From assembly GCA_023213395.1 (NCBI GenBank), contig CM041465.1, positions 114,583,741 to 114,647,740 on the forward strand: a stretch of 64,000 nucleotides of DNA, in the 5' to 3' direction. Positions 12,601 through 23,700 of this stretch are shown here, in pieces; position 1 is the first letter of the stretch, and every line of letters starts with the position of its first letter. Source of the DNA: Cycas panzhihuaensis. Its lineage: Eukaryota > Cycadophyta. Under the pieces are notes generated by a model. The model ran no database searches, was not told where the DNA came from, and was given only the letters and a program-made list of their open reading frames with translations. The position numbers and the translations under genes are program-made.

Positions 12601-12640
12601 TAATGAGGGAATAAACTCTTGTAAATAGGTAAGGGATTAC
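9206..12640 (+). repeat. AT-rich long direct repeat, copy 2
   Basis: This is the second copy of the repeat at 1-3826, shifted by 9205 bases at its start. It lacks the SINE-like insertion, so its 3.4 kb represents the original arrangement. The homology certainly starts at 9206 because the window begins inside copy 1; it may extend further left. After the ORF ending at 9607 I see only short, unconvincing reading frames that are equally present in copy 1. The repeat ends relative to copy 1 at 12640, where copy 1 was cut. It could be a non-autonomous retroelement body or a duplicated segment. Confidence 0.85.
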
Positions 12641-15423
12641 TCTGATTTAGGGTTGGTAGAGATACTAACCCCTTAAGAGGAATGAGAGTAGTGGGAATAA
12701 AAGTTGGCATGATAAAATAGGTTGGAAGAATAAGAACACCTTACATGGGACAATGTCTAATAGATGAAGGAACTTAAAGTGACTTAGATACTTTAAAGTC
12801 TAAAACATAGCTATTAGATATAGATATGGTATGCAGGTAGGATGGTGGAATAAAGGGTATAGAAGATATAAGGTATGAAGTATAAATGGTAGGCCCTTGA
12901 TGAGGCACATAAGAATTTCCTACTTACATAGGGTATCTTAATCTAGGGAGATCAAGAATAGGGTCACTAGAAGTTGGATGAATGCATTGATAAGGTGATG
13001 GTTTAGAGCCTTTGTGTGATATGCATTAAAAATAGGTAAACTCTCTAAGAGTGATTTATTCCAATATAAAATACACTAAACTAGCCATGTATAATGGCCC
13101 ATTACTATATTAGGTAGAAAAAAGATGATTATGAGTAGGAGTTATGGAAGAACCATAAGGGATGGATCCACCCCTAATATAGACTCATATAAACTATAAA
13201 CTCCTAGTTTCATGATGCTTAGATAAGGGTATAAAATCACATGCTCCAAGCTGAAGTCCTTAGATATAAATGAATTATCTAGTTACCTTGAAGTTCAAAG
13301 GCTTCTTTTGATTAACCCTAGTCAATGAAAAGTCAATAAGCTTATCTAAGTAATAAGGAAAAGGATACTATAGTAAGTTGTAAAAGAAGATTACTTAACC
13401 AAATGGTAAGACAGAGTACTTAACCAAGTAGTAAGAGGAGAGCACTAGAATAAGCAGTAAGAAAAAGGTACTTAACTAATAAAGATCTCTTAAGGATGAA
13501 AGGATAAGTGATAAAAGAAAAATACTAAATAAAGGTAAAAGACTCTTAAAATAATAAGACTGGGTAGCAAGATAACTAAGAGAGGATAAGTATGTAATTA
13601 AAAGAGGAATCGCGTCTAGCACTTCTCCAATATAGGCAATAGAATATTTGGTTAGGATTTGAGGGGTCCTAACTTGCTCTTTTGTACAAAGAGGGGATGT
13701 GAAGGGGAAGAACCAAATAATTGTACAAAAAAAGTCCCTTTAGAGACTCAACAAAAAGCATAATATAGGGCTAACCTAAGATATAACTTGTAAGGCATGA
13801 GTAACCTGGAGTAATCCTAAGTGAAATTTCATGAATATAAGTTTAACTTAAACTTTATTTTTAATGTTTTTTTTAATAAAAAAAGAAAGGGATATAAGAA
13901 GAGGAGAAGAATTAGAAAGAAATACCTATAATATCTCATTGCTTATACTACACCTCTTGGTATGTTGAATTAATGTTATATAATACTTAAGTATTGGTGC
14001 TTAAGAGTACTTCACTTCATATGTTGGCTTATCACCAAACATGTTTGACTAGTAATAATAGCTCCTAATTAGAGGCCTTACATAATAACCCTAATAAATC
14101 CCTATAAGTTTTCTTATATCTCCACCTAAAAGAAGAGGCTTGTACTCTCCCTATATCTCATTAACTCCCCTCACCCAATACACCTATAACAAGTCAACTT
14201 TATTTTAATGGCCAATTTTTCATATATAGGGGTGACAATCTTCATAACTGATGTTTCTATTATAAGGGGTTGGCAATGTTATCAAAAATATATAAATAAT
14301 AAATGCAACTAAGATGAGCTAAACATATAAACTAAATAATGTACAAATCTACTCTATGATATACACACTATACAACTTATAGAAATGAAATAAATATATT
14401 CATATAAGTAAACCTACTAAAAAGGAAATAATCTAACTATGGATTTAACTCTAAATGATCTTATATTTGGAGTTTTTTTTATCAATTATACACAACTATA
14501 TAAGATATTGGGATAGACAAACTTATAGGCACACTAAACAAAATTAATAAGAGAAAGAGTTAGGAATGAGGGGGATTGCCCTTTAGGTGAACTCTTGGTT
14601 TTAGGTTCTTTGATTATCTTTTTTATGTGAATAAGGCATTCCTTTCCTTGAACTTAAGTAATTTTAATGTAGGTCTTATAAGAGAATACCCTCATAGATC
14701 AAAAAGTTATAGGTCAATGCTACTTCAAGAAAGAAAGTTAAATAAATAAGGTGTTAGTTAAACCCTCTTTACTATGTCAAACCATAATAAAAGTGTAATT
14801 TAAATTAAAAGTTTGAATAAGAAAATTGTCACATGTTATTATACCTATTTGTATAGGTAGCAAGTACCTCAAAATGCTTTGAAGATGAATATTTTAACTT
14901 ATGAAATGCTAGTAAAGAAAAAAGAGAGGTAAGGCAAGCATGCAAACATTCAAAACTAGTTAACATAAGAAATAATACTATATTCAAGAGGAAGCCTCTA
15001 ATCCCAATCACAATCATAAGCAAATCAAGAAAAAGTTCAACTTTGAGAAATCACTTCACAAGCATGAAAAAGATATAATAGATACTCTTAATAATAATGA
15101 TCACTCAAGCAAGGGAAACAAGTATATGCATGTCAAACTAAACTTCTTTAAGAAGTAGAAGCTAGATTTGTACCATTAGCAAGTAAAATTAAATAAAATA
15201 CGTCATAAATATCATCATAGGAGCACTAACTTTTGTAAAAAAATTAGAATATAAGAAAGAATTAAAGAGTGAAATAAAGTAATATAAAAGAGAGAAAGAA
15301 AGTTCATAAGTAATGGAATGCTAAGGGGTAATTGATTTCTAATCCTTCTAGCAAATAAACTCAAAAAAATCCATTATAAAGTAATATTAGGGATCCAACC
15401 CCTAACTTACCTTCTCTTATATT
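12641..15423. other. AT-rich region without recognisable genes
   Basis: No protein domain, RNA gene or convincing ORF is visible. Short imperfect repetitions of the type TACTTAACCAA and AGTAAGA occur around 13340-13480. The right part may belong to the 5' LTR of gypsy-1, whose start cannot be fixed because only the last 0.3 kb of the partner LTR survives. One candidate start is TGGGAATAAAAG at 12692: it is preceded by AGTAG, the same five bases that follow the 3' LTR at 55163-55167. A match of that length is expected by chance fairly often, so it is not strong evidence. Confidence 0.4.
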
Positions 15424-15759
15424 CTCTTATATCTTCTACTTCTTCTATCTCTTATATCTTATTTTTCTTCTACCTCCCTTTTCTTAATATCCCACATGCA
15501 TAAGAAGAAGGTTATGTAGTAGTCATTGAGCATTATATATATTCTTGTAATATCCCACATGCATAAGGAGGAGGTTGTGTAGTGAGCATAGAGCCATATA
15601 TATATATTTATGTAATCTTAAGGGTAGGGTATCTAAAATATCATTATTATTTCATGTAATCGAGGTTGCCCTCAAGTGTATTGTAATACAAGTGCTCTTT
15701 TATAGTTATTTGCATGTTATATTAGTGTGCAATTGTTATTAAGGAGTGGTATCCTACCA
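15424..15759 (+). repeat. gypsy-1 5' LTR (recognisable 3' part)
   Basis: Aligned by eye to 54846-55162, starting from CTCTTATATCTTC and ending in ATCCTACCA. It ends in CA and is followed after two bases by the primer-binding site. Inside it, a unit of about 63 bp starting TAATATCCCACATGCATAAG is present twice in tandem (from 15485 and from 15548), and both units are also present in the 3' LTR. The true left end is unknown, because the partner copy is truncated. Confidence 0.8.
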
Positions 15760-15761
15760 AG

Positions 15762-15772
15762 TGGTATCAGAG
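15762..15772 (+). other. gypsy-1 primer-binding site (initiator tRNA-Met type)
   Basis: TGGTATCAGAG lies two bases after the LTR end and matches the usual plant primer site complementary to the 3' end of initiator tRNA-Met. The following base is T where the canonical site has C. This site defines the right edge of the 5' LTR. Confidence 0.9.
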
Positions 15773-16659
15773 TGGTCAATCCTTGTGGGAGAGTCAAAGT
15801 TACTAAATAATTAATTTTTTTTTCCATCATTTTTTTCTCATTAGTACCTATTCTCATTTAATTTCTACTTAGTTACTTTGATTTTTGGGGGTAGACAATA
15901 CTGCAATTGGATAGTTATCCTAACACTCCCACAAGGTAGTTTTCTTTTGCATTTAGATAAAGACCCTGTGTTGGGGGTCTATAAACATCACGAGGACCTA
16001 TCATTTTAGGCTAAGTATATTGTGGCTTTTCTATCCCTTGCATGAAGGACTAGAGATCACACTCCTAAATCAAGCCTTAAATAGAACTTATCTACAGAAT
16101 TGTGCCTCCATGTACCTATATGTATATAGGAGGACCCTCTAGATAGGCCTTCCTAGTATAGGTAAGCATAGGAAACCTATTGATTATCTGCAATTTATAG
16201 TGCACTGGTAAGTGGTTACCCCTGTAAAGTTACTCTCCACGTATCATAGAGATGGGGTAGTATGACTACAGAGTAGAACATTTACCTCTATAAATTGATA
16301 CTATTTACAACTGTGATTAGTATATTGAGGCCATATAAACTAGAAAAGCCCATACCTAATGTACTTTGTCAGTCTATTAGTGGTTTATGTGCATTTAGGT
16401 GAATCAGTCATCATCAATTTGTTAAATCCAATGTGTCTAGCTAGTTTGTCATCAATTCATGCACACATAGTCATTCAGCCAGCCAGTGACCAAAAAGTAA
16501 AAAATAAAAAAAAGAAGAAAGCAAAAAAGTATAAAAGTATAAAAGGGAAAAAAGTAAAAAAGGGAAAAAAAAAATCCATATTACCTCATTATAAAATATT
16601 GAGGATAACAATCTATATAGACCCCTTTAAATCCTTTTCATTCACATTTTCCAACTAGG
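15773..16659 (+). other. gypsy-1 leader between primer site and gag
   Basis: This stretch lies between the primer-binding site and recognisable Gag. The ORF at 16359-16658 is dominated by a Lys-rich run coming from an A-rich tract (about 16490-16575) and has no domain support. It is probably untranslated leader and decayed N-terminal Gag. Confidence 0.55.
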
Positions 16660-17500
16660 ATTCAACTTAGGTCTTATGAACAAATGGTCCCTAAGATGAA
16701 CCTAAGCTGGACTCAAGATCTCAATGATACTATCATACAACTTCAAGGAGATATATTATAAATCCAAAATGACTTCAATGAAAAATTTAAAGTAGTAATG
16801 CTAGAGCTCACAGTCATGAAACCTTTTAAGAAAGAAAAGATTAACTTTGATGATACTACTCACATAAGTGGGGGTCACTTTGCTAAAGAAGATGAAGGTA
16901 ATAATGGCAGTCACTTCTGTCTGAAATTCATTACCAAGGTAGAAGTTAAGAAGTTTAATAGAACACATGTATGTACCTGGATCACCTAAATGGAACAATA
17001 CATTTCTCTTCATCAAGTTCCAGAAGATAAGAAGATCCCTCTTACTTCTCTACACATAGAAACTTAACCCTACCAATGGTACTAATGGGTTATGAAAATA
17101 ATTAGTGGGCTTAGTTATGAATGGGAGGGTTTTGTTAAGGATCTTATAGCTCAATATGATAGTACTTGGAATCATGAGTACTTTAACTAGTTAGCTAAAG
17201 TCGGACAAGAGGGGATTATTTTAGCTTATACAGTAGAACATCAATGTCTCTCTACAAGGGTTGATGATCTTTGTCAGAATAAATTACTTGAGTTGTACAT
17301 TGTTTGGTTATGAGATGACATTAAACATGAGTTGTGACTTTTAAAACCTAATAACATCTCTACAACTATCAATTTTTCTCAATATATTGAAGCAAAAATA
17401 AGGCATCTCGACCCTCCTACAAATATTCCTTAAAAGTGACCATAAATTCAGGTCCCTTATATGCAATGAATGAATTCTGAAGAGATGGATGAGAAATGAT
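16660..17500 (+). pseudogene. gypsy-1 gag, decayed
   Basis: A Gag of the retrotrans_gag type can be followed through several stops. MEQYISLHQVPEDKK (from about 16990) is the conserved start of the capsid-like domain. It is followed by the region with a single W-Y pair (PYQWY), WEGFVKDLIAQYD, a VEHQCLSTRVDDL block and a DDIKHEL block. Stops sit mostly where Gln or Trp would be expected. The zinc-knuckle region near 17510 is degenerate (YFHYNQKWN). Gag would form the particle and package the RNA. It is not translatable as it stands. Confidence 0.8.
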
Positions 17501-17559
17501 TGAAAGGGTTATATTTTCATTATAACCAAAAGTGGAATAATACTATAATTATCCTGAAC

Positions 17560-18369
17560 GACACTTATTCATAATTGAGGATGTCCAAGATGATGAACCA
17601 ATAGAGGAAGCCTCATTAGAGCTAGAAAATAATGATTGTAACCCACCTGAGGAGGAAGAAGAAGATACTACTACTATATCTATGCATGCCCTTACTAGAA
17701 TTATGGCCCCATAAACACTTAAACTTATTGGGTACATTAAGAAAAAGAAGGTGCTTATCCTCATAGATTCTGGAAGCACCCATAAATTTATTAATAAAAA
17801 ACTTGTTGAAGAACTCAATTGTTTTCCATATCCTATCAAAATTTTCTAGGTTACAGTGGATAATAGAGGGACACTCACTTGTGGAGGAAAATGTCATAAC
17901 ATCAAGTTGCAAATAGGTGACTATCATCTCTCCACTTCTATATATGCCATTCTCATTAGAGGAGTTGATGTTATATTAGGGATATAATGGCTCAAACCAA
18001 TAGGGACCATTCAACTAAATATATAAGAGCTCTTCATCCAATTTACTTTTGAAGGAATTGACTATCAATTGAATGGGATCATTCCTCCTCCAACCTAAAT
18101 CACCAGCTCACACCATATGGAGAGGCTCATTAAAAATGGCAGTATAGTAATTATTACAAAATGTTATGCTCTAAAAGATCTAGAACTTCCAACAGAAGGG
18201 GATATTCTCCAAGATGATGGTATCCCAAATGACTTAAAATTGGTACTTCCCCACCACAATTATATATTTTAGGATATTCCTCAAAGTCTTCCCCCAGTAC
18301 ATGACCAAGATCATAACATTGACCTGGTAGCTGGAAGCAATCCTCCTTGTATTTGACCATATTAGTATC
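17560..18369 (+). pseudogene. gypsy-1 aspartic protease and N-terminal pol, interrupted by Tat-1
   Basis: The frame carries an acidic linker and then the retroviral-type aspartic protease with an intact LIDSGST active site (catalytic Asp at 17766-17768). The downstream GVDVILGI motif and WLKPIG follow, as in gypsy proteases. It runs on toward the Pol stretch that precedes RT (DHNIDLVAGSNPPC) and is cut by Tat-1 at 18374/18375. Stops within the frame are TAG, TAA or TGA where Gln or Arg are expected. The protease would cleave the Gag-Pol polyprotein. Confidence 0.85.
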
Positions 18370-18374
18370 CCTAT
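18370..18374 (+). repeat. Target-site duplication of Tat-1, left (CCTAT)
   Basis: CCTAT immediately before the Tat-1 LTR pairs with CCTAC at 34362-34366 after the other LTR (four of five bases). Across the two sites the interrupted gypsy-1 pol sequence joins at the matching protein position. This fixes both ends of Tat-1. Confidence 0.8.
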
Positions 18375-18871
18375 TATTTCCTAGGTACTGGGAATGGATA
18401 CAGGTAGGTCGACTCAGGTAAGCATAGCTATGCTTCTTCCTTTTCACTTTTACTATTTTGCTAGAAAAGTTGAGAGAAGTATTGCCTCATTGCATGACTG
18501 ACTACTTCATTTGTATGATCACCTTGCATCCATTTGGCTTGATCATGCTGCTTGTCGTATTATGAGCCTATGACGACCAACGAGACCTAACTTTCCACAA
18601 GGTAGGCATCCCCATGGCACTCTACGACCCTCCGTGCTACCTCCACATCGCCTTATACCTCATTTGATTTGTATGACCCATTCATACCCCGACCCCGCGT
18701 CCTTACCATGATGTTTCTAGGACCTTTAGCCCTTGGTACTACTTTTGGCCTTGTTCACATGCTTTCAAGACTATCCCTAACCACCTGGATAGGAGGGCCA
18801 GCCCCTCCCTAGCCTGCCACATCAGTTTTTAAGGCTCCTAGAACCTAGATTATTACCATTTTGACTAAGCG

Positions 18872-18915
18872 GTACTGTGAAGTTTACCGTGGTACCACAA
18901 AGTTTATCGCAGTGC
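18872..18915 (+). repeat. GGTACC-centred motif cluster in Tat-1 LTR
   Basis: Consecutive degenerate copies of a motif of about 20 bp are seen: GCGGTACTGTGAAGTTTACC, then GTGGTACCACAAAGTTTATC, then GCAGTGCGATTG. The same arrangement occurs in the 3' LTR (31865-31925). Related clusters are at 21170-21230, 29478-29560, 42435-42490 and 44735-44850. The function is unknown. Confidence 0.6.
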
Positions 18916-19040
18916 GATTGTTGCAACTTATTTTTTATATCTATCGTGGCAATTCTTGCCTTTTTCATGGAATTGCCATGTGGCCACTCCTTAGCTCAAC
19001 CCTGTTCATGCTCTAAACACTCGATTAGGGTTGATATAGG

Positions 19041-19047
19041 TATAAAA
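19041..19047 (+). promoter_or_regulatory. Candidate TATA box of the Tat-1 5' LTR
   Basis: TATAAAA preceded by TCGATTAGGGTTGATATAGG; the same box is kept in the 3' LTR at 32046-32052. It lies about 0.67 kb from the LTR start, a plausible position for the U3 promoter of a long LTR. A cluster of GGTACC-like motifs sits about 130-170 bp upstream (18872-18915). Transcription from here is inferred, not shown. Confidence 0.5.
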
Positions 19048-21135
19048 CCCAAAAAGACCATCATTTTACACCTCTTGGCTCTCCAACTTGACTTTCTATC
19101 GCTATGCTTACTCTTTCTTCCTTCCTTCCACAGTGTGCATCCGCAATCCTCAAGGCTTCCCACCGCCTCCAGTCTAGGATTTGCCTACAACGACTCTTCT
19201 CTGTGGTAGGAAGCTTCCCTCCAAGTACTCTCAAGCAAGTTTTACATGGCTCTTCAAATACACCTCAGCAAGTGTCTCCTACGGCTGCCCTTAGGAAAAC
19301 CTCCTGCAAAACCCTATAGGAACTCTTCTTTCTCACTGGTTATAGGGCCCAATCTGCCCTAGACTCATCCCAGCAGGTACCTTAGGTCCTATTTTTAGAA
19401 TTGATTGTATATTATTTCCATATTAGACTTATATTCAAGTGTATTTCCTACTCTCTTCCCATTTGGCTGTAGTAAACGTTGTTTTCTTTGAGTCTAGCCT
19501 CAGATTCTCGTGATTTTCACCATTTCTCTGCTGGTTTTCCTCAAGAAAATAGTGGGAGAAGGCTCATAAAGGCTGGATGAAGGGAGTAAGGTGGGATCCA
19601 TCCCACTCAAGCCTACTCCCCAAGGGCAACCCCCTTCCCGCCTTTCTTCTCCCCGCCTCCCATGCTTTCCTTGGGTTAACTAGGAGAAGGTGGAGCTTAG
19701 GCCTACACTGGATATCAACATGTGCAACCCTTACTACACTGATTCTAGGTCTACATGCCTCTCTTTCGGGCCCTCTTTGTGCCCCTAACATTGCTTGGCA
19801 TTCCTTAAGATCTTGGGTAAGGCTTGTATGACGGAATGTTATCCATAGCGACTATGTTTCCTTGATACCTCTCCAACATCTTGCTACACATATTCTCATG
19901 TTTATTGGCTATTATAAGTTGTTATTTATCCCTACCTTGCTATATGTGGAGAACCTTAGCGGAGGGTTTTGCCATCCTGAGGTTTCCCTTCCCTTTTTCT
20001 TACTTGATATGTGTGGTTTGCTTAAGAAAAGTTGAGTTGTCTATAGTAGTAGTTTCTTTAATTCAAATATAATATTTTAATATGTACATTACATATATTA
20101 GCATATATATATAGCCCTTCTTACAGCCCCTCCTTGGAAGGGATAAACTCTTGTGTGTATAGGTTTGAAGTGGTATTTCACGAAGGGAAAAGACGTCCAG
20201 ATCCAGGTAAGCTTTACCTTTTTTCTCCTTTGCTCCATTAGTTTCCTTTTTGTTCCACTTACTTTTCATAAGGGGAAGGTAAGGAAGCCCCTGTCTTCCA
20301 CATCGATCTTGGTTACACATCAACCGATTGGTGAGAGGGTGCACATTGTGCACAAGAGAGGTCCTTCATCAACTGCCATGCTTCACTAGGTATGTCTGCA
20401 CTCTCTTCACACCTCTCATCTTTTTGCTTTTATACCAAAAATCTATTATCTTAATCCAATAGATCACATAAGAGTGAAAAGGGAGAAAATAATTAGCCAC
20501 TTGCATCCCTTACATAAGGAATGTTGCATGTTTACTTTCTTTCGTAGGAAAATGCATAGTAGGAAGTGTATTCCTCTTTCTTTTTCCTACCCATCCTAAA
20601 AATGCCCCATAGATGCATTTCATTTGGCTTGTTTGATTGTGTGTGAAATGTTTATACTTCCTTTTACTTTCTTTTGTTCTTTGTATATTGAGTGAAAAGA
20701 GAGGAAAGGAAAGAATCCCCCTTTGTTTGTTTCTTACCCCTTCCCTTAGTTGCATTCGTCTGAGCCAAATAACTAAGGGAAGCCTACTCACGTTTACCTT
20801 AGGCTCTTCACCCTCACCTTGTTATGTTTGTTTCTCCTTCGACATAGGGAAACCCCATCAAGGATTCCTCTTCTCCCTTTCAGCCATCCAAGGGTAGGAG
20901 GACCTTCCTCTTAAGACCATCCAGGTTGCCTCCCATATGTGTCTTCTCTCTTAGATTGGAAGCTACTATAAGGTAGTTGGGTGCCATTTGTGGGTCTTGA
21001 ACTTGCGCTCTAGTGCACGAATGCCTTGCATGGTGTTCCCTTTATTTATAGGTTCTTATCCACACCCTCAACATTAGCTAATGACTATCCTCATTCCTAT
21101 CGAGCATAGTGACCGTCTCGTAGATGCGCATCCAC

Positions 21136-21153
21136 TGGCAACCATACTGGAGA
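21136..21153 (+). other. Tat-1 primer-binding site (tRNA-Arg-like)
   Basis: TGGCAACCATACTGGAGA begins one base after the LTR end. It resembles the tRNA-Arg primer sites of Ogre/Tat elements, which start TGGCGACTC and contain CTGGGGA, though with several changes. The Tat-2 site (54298-54315, minus strand) is closer to that pattern. Confidence 0.7.
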
Positions 21154-21738
21154 GGGATGTTTATACCACAGCAAAGATTGCGGTGCCGTGATCTTTATCG
21201 CGATGCCACGCTCACCACGGGATCCGGGCCAAACTCCGCCAGTAAGGGTGCTAGTCCTATCCCTTTTTATTGATGCTACTACCTTTTAGTGGTTTTCTCC
21301 ACTTATCTCTTTCATTGGGTAGCCCCCAACACATACTTTGCATTCTCTTTCCTCTTCTAACGCATTGGCAAGTTTTGTATGTGATACTTCTCACGTCGCC
21401 TACGAGGTTTGCCTCCTTTATTAGAAGATCCTGTATACCGCCCTCTTTTGTCATTGAATTCTAATTCGATAATGGAAGGATACCCTTCAGATTAGGCTTA
21501 TCATGCTTTTGCTTCGATAGCTCATGAGTTCCCCACATCTTTCTTGGGGTCCACCTAGGAGGGTGACGATCCTATTTACTATTCAGGAGATCAACATCAT
21601 CCACTCGATGTCCAACCCTCTACTCATAGAGTATAGGGTCCATCTTCTCTTGAGATTTATCACCCAGGTGGTGATTCTTAGGAGGAGCACCCTGAGTGGT
21701 CTACTTCATTTGAGGTCCCATCTACCTCCTATGATCAA

Positions 21739-23700
21739 GTGGATACCCCTCCTACTAAAGTGATTGAAGTTCTTAATGAGTGCTTTCATGCTACTCATCT
21801 TCAATCACATCCCAAATGGTTTGAAGATGCCTTGCGTGGTGGGGCACCTTCTTCATCCGTGCCTTTCTTGCCGTCTTCATGTGTATCTACACCTCCCAAA
21901 ACAAGCAACCTATTTGTGCTTACACATCTGTCCCATTTGATCTTTACATCTACCTTTGGGACAACCATTATACCCCCTACTTCACATCATGGTCCCAACT
22001 CTTTGGGGCCCTCTCGTGGTATGTCTTTCTCCCAGCTTGGGGTTAGTATACCTTTCTCTAGTCAAGCTAACATGCCACTTCCTAATGTAGTACATACATT
22101 TCCTAGTAGGCCTAGAGGTCCTACTAACACCCCTACTACTAGTCATGTGGGATCCGCTCCCACGTGCACTCAAATCCAACCTAGTGGTCCTTCTCTTTAT
22201 GTACCCCCAGGCTATACATCTTAGCCTTAGGGGCATGGTAAAGGGAACCACATTCTGATCTATGGGGTGGACCCTTTACATCCATATAGAGTTGTGCCAT
22301 CCATGGTGGCCCATATGGATAAAACCTGGTCCCTCACTCCTCCTTTCCACCATCCCTGTAGTGCTACTTTGCAAGGAAACCCAACTTCCTTTCAAAGCAC
22401 TTATCCTCAAGTCTCTTTCCTACAAGGGATATTTCCCCAAGGAAGGATGGGCCTACCACCCCCATCTGTCCCTTATCCATTGCTATCCACATTATTTGTC
22501 GATCCTATGATCTAGGCGAGGGCACATTCCTTCATGGATTATAGATCGACACCCTTATCTATTGAGGCGTTAAGAACCAACTTACTACCTCATCCCCCCG
22601 AAGTTCCTAAGTTCGATAGAACTTCATCACAGGATCTAGCAGAGCACGTTCATAGTTTTTCTATGGCGTGCATAGACTACTGGGCCTATGAACACATACT
22701 AATGAAATTATTTCCACGATCCCTATAACGTGATGCCCTTAAAAGGTTTTATCACCTACCTGCCCATTCTATTTTCTCATTCTAGCAACTTGTAGATGAA
22801 TTCATCAACTATTTTGATGCGGCTCGTCCATTTGAAAGTGGAATAAAATCCCTCCTTTCACTTAAACAAGGTCATAATGAGATGAATCATGACTTTATAT
22901 GGTGATTTCATGACCTCCTCTATTCCACTAAGGCCACTTTGCCCAAGGAATTGAAGAGGGGCCTCTTCGTTAATACACTTCGTCCTGAAGTCCATGTGGA
23001 AGTCCTTAAGATGGGAGCAACCACATGTGATTCTGCCATCATAAAGTGCTTAACACTTGAAACTATTAAGATCCAGGCTGAACTCAAGAAGCCCCTTAAG
23101 CCCTCAAAACGATGTGAGGCACCACCCCAAACTAAAGAAACCAAACTAAAATAGTCCACTAGGTCTTCTTATCATTCGACCGAGAAGACCCTAGACCCAC
23201 TCACTTCTGCTATATGTTCATTCGAATGTACGATGAAGGAACTTAAACTTCAAGCTCCTTTACCATCCACATCTAATAAATAAATCCAACAAGGTTCTCA
23301 AGTTGTTCCTCCTAAGGGTGGTAACACCCAATCCTCTCAAGTAAGGAAAATCAACTCCTCGCTTGAGAAGAAGTGGTGTTCTGTCAACGGGGAATGTTTC
23401 CATGATAATGTACGTTATCAGGTTCAACATCCTAGGGATGCCCCTCAATGTGACTCATCTCTTAAATGGGCCTCAAGGCCCAACCTTGACCAATCGGTCC
23501 ATAGGGATCCGTTCCCCAAGCATGGGGAGCGTGATCGTAATACTCAACTAAAGAACAACCTGAATCAGGGAAGATCTTTGAATTCTCGCCCTTCACATGG
23601 CAAAGGGAAGGGTGCATGGGGTTCATCTTCTTCCTCATGTTCCCTAGACCGTCAGATTCTTCACCTTCGCAGTCCCAGATCAAGGGAAAGAAGGTGATCT
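21739..23700 (+). pseudogene. Tat-1 gag
   Basis: The N-terminal part (21739-22224) is Pro/Ser/Thr-rich and aligns with Tat-2 53771-53358. The conserved core follows: MDYRSTPLSIEALRTN at 22534, a Gag block with HVHSFSMACIDYW, and a helix-rich segment at 22939-23154 (LRPEVHVEVLKMG). A Cys/His stretch near 23385-23460 (WCSVNGECFH) is probably the nucleic-acid-binding knuckle. Several stops and frame changes interrupt it. By comparison with Tat-2 the original Gag was about 700 residues including the long N-terminal extension. It would form the particle. Confidence 0.8.

Larger units (their letters stand above)
18375..21134 (+). repeat. Tat-1 5' LTR
   Basis: It starts TATTTCC (TGTTTCC in the partner) and ends GCGCATCCA, one base before the primer site. 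It aligns over its whole length with 31357-34361; the main length difference is the TA repeat, about 50 bp of AT-rich sequence here against 255 bp there. A TATAAAA box lies at 19041-19047. ORFs inside (for example around 18877-19209) are not conserved as proteins between the two LTRs and are not genes. Confidence 0.9.

Noticed and set aside
1-12640. Idea that the two long repeat copies are the LTRs of one element
   Set aside because: There is no CA end or primer site at 3826/12640, the space between them holds only a LINE and spacer without gypsy or copia genes in matching orientation, and copy 1 simply breaks off at the LINE.
13720-13760. Possible MITE suggested by the inverted TTTTGTACAA / TTGTACAAAA pair (about 13670-13735)
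   Set aside because: The arms are only 10 bp, there is no target duplication, and no second copy is seen in the window.
16359-16658. Lys-rich ORF in the gypsy-1 leader
   Set aside because: Its composition comes from an A-rich tract and there is no domain or second copy to support it.
19564-21464. Several ORFs of 60-110 residues on both strands
   Set aside because: They lie in the Tat-1 5' LTR and its leader and are not conserved as proteins in the 3' LTR.
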